From Roseibium polysiphoniae (GTDB lineage Bacteria; Pseudomonadota; Alphaproteobacteria; Rhizobiales; Stappiaceae), in contig NZ_JACYXJ010000002.1 of NCBI RefSeq assembly GCF_014842925.1, forward strand, positions 62,001 to 126,000: a stretch of DNA of 64,000 nt, read 5' to 3'. Positions 58,953 through 64,000 of the stretch are shown here, in pieces (position 1 is the stretch's first letter; every line of letters begins with the position of its first letter). A program made the translations under genes and the position numbers. Below the pieces are notes generated by a model. It ran no database searches, had not been told where the DNA came from, and saw nothing but the letters and a program-made list of their open reading frames with translations.

Positions 58953-59293
58953 GCGATCCCTGGTGGTGGACCTATGTGATGATCATCGTTGCGGGCTGGA
59001 TCGCAACGGACATCTGGCGTTGGATTGGTGTTTTCGCGGGCGGCAAGCTGCGCGAAGACAGCGAGCTGCTGATCTGGGTGCGCGCCGTCGCAACTGCGCT
59101 GGTCGCCGGCGTGATCGCAAAACTGATCCTGTTTCCCACGGGGGCACTGGAGGTGACGCCTGTCTGGTTGCGGGTCGTGGCGGCGCTTGGCGGCTTTGCA
59201 GTGTTTTTCGCCAGCCGGCAAAAAGTTGTCGTCGGTGTGGTGTCAGGAGAGGTCATTCTGATCACCGGTTGGCTCTTGCTGGAAGCTGTCTGA
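58949..59293 (+). CDS. AzlD-family permease subunit
   Basis: 114 residues from GTG 58949, inside the AzlC stop. Four transmembrane helices; ELLIWVRAVATALVAGVIAKLILFPTGAL and LGGFAVFFASRQKVVVGVVSGEVILITGWLLL fit AzlD, the small partner of AzlC in amino-acid export. Translational coupling fits a two-subunit complex. Confidence 0.87.
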   Translation: MSDPWWWTYVMIIVAGWIATDIWRWIGVFAGGKLREDSELLIWVRAVATALVAGVIAKLILFPTGALEVTPVWLRVVAALGGFAVFFASRQKVVVGVVSGEVILITGWLLLEAV

Positions 59294-59326
59294 CAGAGCA
59301 CTGTCGCGGCAACCAGGAGATCGCCC

Positions 59327-59971
59327 TTGTCAGACACGCTCACATTCTTCCATGCGCCTTTCACCCGCTCGACCGTGATCCGGACGCTGCTTGAAGAACT
59401 CGATGCGCCCTATGAACTTCACGCGATCGACCATGATGGCGGGGAGACCCAGAGCGCGGCCTATCTGGACATCAATCCGCTTGGCAAGGTGCCCGCGATT
59501 GTCCACCGGGGCCAGCTGATCACCGAACAGGTAGCGCTTTGCATCTATCTTGGCGACCTTTTTCCGCAAGCCGGTCTGACACCGGGGCTCGAAGATCCGC
59601 TTCGCGGACCCTACCTGCGATGGCTCGCCTTTGCCGGGTCGAGCTTCGAACCAGCTCTGGTCGACAAGGCAATGAAACGTGAGCCCGCGCCGAGGTCGAT
59701 GTCGCCCTATGGTCTGCATGACGACATGGTCGAAACCCTTCGCGGGCAGCTCGCCAAGGGCCCCTATATTCGGGGTGAGCGTATGACTGTCGCCGATGTG
59801 CTTTGGGGCAAGGCAGTCGGCTGGGCTCTTCAGTTCGAATTGGTGCCAGCGCTTTCCGAGTTTGCAGACTATTCGGCCAGGATGAGTTCGCGGCCGACCT
59901 TCACGAAGGTGATGGAGCTGGATGGCGAACTTCAGGCCAAACAAAAGGCGGAGGCCGACACGGCCTCCTGA
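59327..59971 (+). CDS. Glutathione S-transferase family protein
   Basis: 214 residues with TTG start and AGGAG upstream. The thioredoxin-like N domain is LTFFHAPFTRSTVIRTLLEELDAPYELHAIDHD, then INPLGKVPAIVHRGQLITEQVALCIYLGDLF, with the cis-Pro and the glutathione-contacting E-x motif. The C domain is helical. Substrates are unknown. Confidence 0.9.
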   Translation: MSDTLTFFHAPFTRSTVIRTLLEELDAPYELHAIDHDGGETQSAAYLDINPLGKVPAIVHRGQLITEQVALCIYLGDLFPQAGLTPGLEDPLRGPYLRWLAFAGSSFEPALVDKAMKREPAPRSMSPYGLHDDMVETLRGQLAKGPYIRGERMTVADVLWGKAVGWALQFELVPALSEFADYSARMSSRPTFTKVMELDGELQAKQKAEADTAS

Positions 59972-59995
59972 CCTGAAGGGCAGGCCTTGTGGGTC

Positions 59996-60424
59996 TTAAC
60001 CCAGTGCCGAGCGGATCTTTTCCGCGTTGGCCGCCAGGACGTCATCGTCGGCCATTTCGCCTGTGTGGGGGCGAAGCGCAACGCCTTCAAAGCGCGGGAT
60101 CACGTGGACATGGGTGTGGAAGACAACCTGGCCGCCAGCTGGCTCTGAGAACTGCTGGACGGTGGTTCCATCCGCATCAAAGGCCTTGATCACGGCACGG
60201 GCCATCTTCTGCGCGGTTGCCATCACCGCATTGAGATCCTCGGTAGCAATGTCCAGGATGTTGCGGGACGGGGCCTTCGGGATCACCAGGACATGCCCGT
60301 CGCCGCGGGGCATGATGTCCATGATCACCAGTGTCTTGTCGTCCTCGTAGATCTTGTGGCTGGGAATCTCGCCGCGCATGATCTTGGCGAAAACATTCTG
60401 GTCGTCATAGGCGGGCGCGGACAT
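59996..60424 (-). CDS. HIT-family nucleotide hydrolase
   Basis: 142 residues. NVFAKIMRGEIPSHKIYEDDKTLVIMDIMPRGDGHVLVIPKAPSRNILD is the fold start, and VVFHTHVHVIPRFEG contains the His triad. It hydrolyses nucleotide phosphoramidates or dinucleoside polyphosphates (HINT-like). Confidence 0.94.
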   Translation of the reverse strand: MSAPAYDDQNVFAKIMRGEIPSHKIYEDDKTLVIMDIMPRGDGHVLVIPKAPSRNILDIATEDLNAVMATAQKMARAVIKAFDADGTTVQQFSEPAGGQVVFHTHVHVIPRFEGVALRPHTGEMADDDVLAANAEKIRSALG

Positions 60425-60671
60425 CGGCTTTTCCTCATGTGGGGCGGCGAACCTATGCTCGCCGAATTTGCGGCGAGATTATCCAGTCGCGCGGCTGCGG
60501 CGCAAGCAGGTTTTGACGCTTCCAGATGGTTTGCGTCCGCGCGCCGCGGGGTCTGCGCCGGGCGTGAGGTCATCAAAATACCCGACGTTTGCATACTTAA
60601 GAAAATGATTCAACGCATGCATTAAAGTTAGATGGTGCAATAGTTTATCGCTATTGCTTGAGGAAGTGATT

Positions 60672-61961
60672 CTAGCTTTCGGACTTCCTGAAAGGGGCGT
60701 GCTCCGCCAGCTCTTCATTTTCCATGCTGATCGCACGGCGCTCGCGTTCAAGGTAGTCGGCGACAGCCTCACTGAGACCTTCATGGGCAATCCAGTGCGC
60801 CGAGTAGGTCGTCGTCGGAAGATAGCCACGGGCCAGTTTGTGCGCGCCCTGGGCGCCAGCCTCGACGCGGGCGAGCTTGCGTTCGATGGCAAAATCGATG
60901 GCCTGATAATAGCAGAGCTCGAAGTGCAGGAAGGGATGGTGCTCGGTGCAGCCCCAGTTGCGCCCGAAGAGCGTGTCCGAGCCGATGAAGTTGAGCGCAC
61001 CGGCGATGTAGCGTCCCTCCCGCTTGGCCATGACCAGAAGAATCTGGTCCGCCATGCGCTCGCCGATCAGCGAAAAGAACTGCCGATTGAGATAGGGGCG
61101 TCCCCACTTGCGGCTGCCTGTGTCCATATAGAAGGTGTAAAAGGCGTCCCAGTGGGCTTCGGTCAGATCCTTGCCTGTGACCTGTTCGATTTCGAGCCCG
61201 GAGCTGAGGGCATCGCGGCGCTCTTTCTTGATGGCCTTGCGCTTGCGCGAGGCGAGGGCACCGAGAAAGTCATCGAAGCTTGCGTAGCCGGGGTTTTCGA
61301 AATGAAACTGCTGATCGGTGCGCTGCAGGTAACCGATCTCGCCAAGCGCATCCCATTCCGATTTCGTCACGAAAGTGGCGTGGGTCGATGAGGCACCACT
61401 GCGTTTGCAGACTTCGACCAGGCCGGTTGCCAAGGCGCTCATGCCGCTTTCGCGATGGATGGTCGGAGACAGGAGAAAGCGCCGCCCGGTGGCTGGGGTG
61501 AAGGGCACCGAAATCTGCAGCTTTGGATAGTAGTCGCCACCGGCACGCAGGAAGGCATCGGCCCAGCCGTGATCGAAGACATATTCGCCCTGGCTGTGGC
61601 TTTTGAGATAGGCCGGCACAGCGCCCCAGACTTCACCATCGCCGCCCTCCAAAAGCAGATGACGCGGCATCCAGCCGGTCCGCGCCGTCGCGCAGCCCGA
61701 TTCTTCCAGCGCTTGCAGGAAGGCATGAGAGAGGAACGGATTGTAGGACGGCGGTTCGGGCAGGCTCTCGGTGCCTTCGGACACGGTTTCCAGCAATTGC
61801 CGCTGTGTCTCATAGGCTTCGTCACGCCGGACGCATCCATCCGGGCCCGTCGTCCAGCCTGGGTTGGCGACGCTGTCCCAGATGGCCGCCGGAACATCGG
61901 CAAGGGATGATAGAATGCGAAGCGTGGCGGCTTGGTCGTCCGGGGTCTGGGGTGCGGACAT
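60672..61961 (-). CDS. FemAB/GNAT-like DUF482 protein
   Basis: 429 residues from ATG 61961 (MSAPQTPDD); longer upstream frames look non-coding. NPFLSHAFLQALEESGC, MPRHLLLEGGDGEVWGAVPAYLKSHSQGEYVFDHGWADAF, FATFVTKSEW-like and FDDFLGALASRKRKAIKKER match DUF482, a peptidogalycan-biosynthesis-type acyltransferase family common in Proteobacteria. WGCTEHHPFLHFELCYYQAIDFAI is the second GNAT-like half. The acceptor is unknown. Confidence 0.87.
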   Translation of the reverse strand: MSAPQTPDDQAATLRILSSLADVPAAIWDSVANPGWTTGPDGCVRRDEAYETQRQLLETVSEGTESLPEPPSYNPFLSHAFLQALEESGCATARTGWMPRHLLLEGGDGEVWGAVPAYLKSHSQGEYVFDHGWADAFLRAGGDYYPKLQISVPFTPATGRRFLLSPTIHRESGMSALATGLVEVCKRSGASSTHATFVTKSEWDALGEIGYLQRTDQQFHFENPGYASFDDFLGALASRKRKAIKKERRDALSSGLEIEQVTGKDLTEAHWDAFYTFYMDTGSRKWGRPYLNRQFFSLIGERMADQILLVMAKREGRYIAGALNFIGSDTLFGRNWGCTEHHPFLHFELCYYQAIDFAIERKLARVEAGAQGAHKLARGYLPTTTYSAHWIAHEGLSEAVADYLERERRAISMENEELAEHAPFRKSES

Positions 61962-62061
61962 CAGGCGTGCCTTCGGGTAACGAACGTCATGTCCCTTACT
62001 GTAGTGCGTCGATGCTGCGCTGCAAGGGCGGCGGCGCGATTGCCGCTGCCGGAAATCCGGT

Positions 62062-62820
62062 TCAGGCGTCGGGATCGAAGCCCTCAAAGACGATCTGATC
62101 GGCATATTTGGCTGCGCGCAGCCGCTGATTTTCGGTCCGGACTGTCCAGGTCATGATCGGAAGGCCGAAGAACCTGCGCCAAAAGCCAGGTGCCAGGCTC
62201 GGCAGATCGCGGATACCGTAGGAAATGAAGTGCGGACGCGTGCGCGGAATATGAAGCATGTGGCGCAAGATGAAGCGGTCCATCCGGGAAAAGCGGAGGA
62301 GCTCGCCTTCGGGCAGGGTCGCGTCGGCAACAATGCCGCGCAGAACCTCGGGCCGGTGTGCCCTTGCAATCGGCAGCATGTCGGGGTCGAAGGTCTTGAT
62401 GCAGGCAGGGCCATCATAGGCTTCGACCTGCTCGACAACGCGCCTGACGAAGTCCGCCTGGGCGCCGGGAACCAGCCGCGATTTGATCTCGATGACGAGC
62501 GGGACCTTGCCGGCGACCAGATCAAACAGATCCTGCAACAGCCAGAGATTGTCGGTGCCCGTCTGCATCGGCAGCTTGACCAGTTCGGCCGAGGTCTTTT
62601 CGATCACGGGGCCTTTGGACTGAACGAGCCGGTCCAGGGTGTAATCGTGATAGACCAGCGCTTCGCCGTCGGCGGTTTCCTGAACATCGACCTCGATGGC
62701 GAAATTGCGCTCGACGGCAGCACGGATCGCGGAAGGCGTGTTTTCGATGCAGCCGTTGTCGGCATCATGAAGTCCGCGATGGGCGATTGGCCGCGCCAGC
62801 AGCTCGGAAACCTTGGTCAT
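62062..62820 (-). CDS. Glycerophosphoryl diester phosphodiesterase
   Basis: 252 residues. IAHRGLHDADNGCIENTPSAIRAAVERNFAIEVDVQETADGEALVYHDYTLDRL is the GDPD active-site region (His-Arg, Glu-Asn, Glu-x-Asp, His-Asp). LVIEIKSR supplies the later Glu, and MTWTVRTENQ the end. It hydrolyses glycerophosphodiesters to glycerol-3-phosphate plus alcohol. No signal peptide, so cytoplasmic. Confidence 0.93.
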   Translation of the reverse strand: MTKVSELLARPIAHRGLHDADNGCIENTPSAIRAAVERNFAIEVDVQETADGEALVYHDYTLDRLVQSKGPVIEKTSAELVKLPMQTGTDNLWLLQDLFDLVAGKVPLVIEIKSRLVPGAQADFVRRVVEQVEAYDGPACIKTFDPDMLPIARAHRPEVLRGIVADATLPEGELLRFSRMDRFILRHMLHIPRTRPHFISYGIRDLPSLAPGFWRRFFGLPIMTWTVRTENQRLRAAKYADQIVFEGFDPDA

Positions 62821-62846
62821 GGATTTAGGGCCTCGGGAAGAAGAGT

Positions 62847-62871
62847 ACGGACGGCCTGTCTAGCCGTCCGT
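62847..62871 (-). other. Hairpin between RidA-like and GDPD genes
   Basis: ACGGACGGC / GCCGTCCGT perfect 9-bp stem with CTGTCTA loop. On the minus strand it is followed by a pyrimidine-rich tract rather than a pure T run. It may be a weak terminator or processing hairpin after the RidA-like gene. Confidence 0.5.
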
Positions 62872-62903
62872 CATGTCGGTCGTGTTGCAGAAGATGCCGA
62901 GAT

Positions 62904-63368
62904 TCAGGCGATTTCGAAGATCGCTTCGATTTCCACGCCTGCGCCAAAGGGCAGGGAGGCTGCACTGACGGCTGAGCGGGCGTGACGGCCCTTGTCGCCC
63001 ATGGCCTCGACCAGAAAGTCGGACGCACCGTTGATCACCTGAGGCTGCTGCGCAAAGTCGCCGTCTGAGTTGACGAAGCCGACGATCTTCACAAGCCGGG
63101 CGATCTTTTCCAGGTCGCCGGTGGCTGCCTTGGCCTGGGCCAGAAGATTGATGGCGCACAGGCGCGCAGCGGACTTGCCGTCCTTGACCGAAAGATCGCC
63201 GCCGACCTTGCCGACATATTCAAGGCCCTCTGGACCCATCGGCAGCTGGCCGGAAATGAACAGCTGATTGCCGGTCAGGACGTAGGGCACGTAGTTGGCA
63301 GCCGGTGCAGATGGCGAGGGCAGGGTGACACCCAGGTCTGCAAGGCGGCTTTCGATGGTCTGGCTCAT
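62904..63368 (-). CDS. RidA-family protein
   Basis: 154 residues. NYVPYVLTGNQLFISGQLPMGPEG, ARLCAINLLAQAKAATGDLEKIARLVKIVGFVNS and GRHARSAVSAASLPFGAGVEIEAIFEI follow the RidA (YjgF) pattern, with the conserved Arg in the GRHARSAV segment. The conserved Arg suggests enamine/imine deaminase activity. It belongs to a longer subgroup than E. coli RidA. Confidence 0.9.
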   Translation of the reverse strand: MSQTIESRLADLGVTLPSPSAPAANYVPYVLTGNQLFISGQLPMGPEGLEYVGKVGGDLSVKDGKSAARLCAINLLAQAKAATGDLEKIARLVKIVGFVNSDGDFAQQPQVINGASDFLVEAMGDKGRHARSAVSAASLPFGAGVEIEAIFEIA

Positions 63369-63606
63369 GGCGTGAAGGCTCCGGAAAGATCAAATCTGAC
63401 GAGTTCTTGGCGTAAATGAGGGGCCGCTGCAAGGGCAAAACCGCCACTGAGAGGCGGTCTCGTGCTGCATGATGTGCGCTATTTTATCCAGATCAGCGGA
63501 TTGTTGCGCCGCAGGTCTGGCGGTGCGCGGGGGAAGTGCCTAAAGTCGTGATCACCTTATGTGCCTGCACCGGCAGGCTCGGATTACGCGTGGATGGGAG
63601 ACGTTG

Positions 63607-64000
63607 ATGCAGCTCAGGGCCGGAAACATGATTTACGCTGCCTCTCTGCAGGCTGCCCTTGTTTTGACGGGAAGTTTTGCTGCAGCCGCCGCGCCGGGCC
63701 TCGGACTTGCGCCGCATCGCGCCATCTATGACATGGAGTTGGGAGAGGCGGAGGAACACTCTGGTATCGCCTCTCTGTCCGGACTGATGGTCTACGACTT
63801 TTCCGGCAGCGCATGCGAAGGCTACAGCATCAGTTTTCGTTTCGTTACCCGCTTTCAGAGCGTGGAGGGTGGTTCCCAGGTGACGGATCTGCGCACCTCG
63901 TCCCACGAAAGCGGCGATGGATACAGCTACCAGTTTTTGTCCAAGACCTATGTGGACCAGAAGCTGGTGGAGGCGACCCGCGGCACGGCAAAAGATCTTG
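63607..64000 (+). CDS. eipB: EipB-like envelope integrity protein (DUF1849), 3' end outside window
   Basis: ATG 63607 opens a frame that runs off the window (131 codons visible). A signal peptide (MQLRAGNMIYAASLQAALVL..., cleavage near AAAA-PGL) leads to LAPHRAIYDMELGEAEEHSGIASLSGLMVYDFSGSACEGYSISFRFVTRF, the DUF1849 signature. EipB is a periplasmic beta-spiral protein conserved in Alphaproteobacteria and needed for envelope integrity in Brucella. The visible Cys (SACEGY) is the first of the expected disulfide pair. Confidence 0.88.
   Translation, partial: MQLRAGNMIYAASLQAALVLTGSFAAAAAPGLGLAPHRAIYDMELGEAEEHSGIASLSGLMVYDFSGSACEGYSISFRFVTRFQSVEGGSQVTDLRTSSHESGDGYSYQFLSKTYVDQKLVEATRGTAKDL

Overview
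The window (about 60% G+C with AT-rich islands) is the right-hand part of an integrated tailed-phage genome (about 1-23,000) followed by ordinary chromosome (about 24,200-64,000) of an alphaproteobacterium. Ohr/OhrR, ivd under a LiuR-type MerR regulator, a phasin, ClpS-ClpA, DUF1489, EipB (DUF1849) and phage tail genes of the gene-transfer-agent (GTA) type all fit that class. The gene set resembles marine Rhizobiales/Stappiaceae (Roseibium/Labrenzia-like), but the genus is an inference.

Prophage, 1-23,000. The order is head (lambda-type portal, a fused prohead protease plus HK97-type capsid), head-tail connectors, tail terminator, tail tube, tail assembly chaperone with a -1 frameshift extension, tape measure, and then the GTA-like distal-tail set: DUF2460, DUF2163 hub, NlpC/P60 peptidase, TIM-barrel megatron, DUF2793. 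Two cargo insertions break this set. One is a minus-strand thermonuclease between the hub and the peptidase. The other is a 2.8-kb island (pentapeptide-repeat membrane protein, zinc-ribbon protein, AT-rich zinc-ribbon/HEPN protein) between the peptidase and the megatron. The lysis cassette follows: a membrane-anchored amidase, an Rz-like i-spanin with an embedded Rz1-like lipoprotein, and a possible one-TM holin. After it come AT-rich genes of unknown function, a duplicated zinc-ribbon fragment, a small secreted protein, 12-bp-period iterons and a truncated integrase.

Chromosome, 24,200-36,700. This holds a YARHG-type secreted protein, the Mg2+ channel MgtE, the divergent ohrR/ohr pair with three operator copies, YciI and VOC proteins, a serine hydrolase, a GH25 lysozyme, a LiuR-type operon ending in isovaleryl-CoA dehydrogenase, a LysE exporter, a 1.1-kb gene-less region rich in palindromic repeats, and a MerR/SDR pair sharing one operator type.

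36,800-52,300. Here are MAPEG, a DGPF protein with an ECF42-type sigma factor, an ACT protein, two class III nucleotidyl cyclases, a ClpP-type protease, a diverged truncated globin, a ThiE-family protein, DUF218 and DUF599 membrane proteins, an epimerase, DUF1489, a TetR/DUF2306 divergent pair, a VWA/J-domain pair and a D,D-carboxypeptidase with a SPOR domain.

52,300-64,000. A phasin with a clear promoter, clpS-clpA, a divergent LysR/SDR pair, AzlC/AzlD, GST, HIT, a FemAB-like protein, a glycerophosphodiesterase, a RidA protein and the start of eipB. No rRNA, complete tRNA or CRISPR array was recognised. Gene boundaries were set by reading start codons and ribosome sites by eye; no database search was possible.
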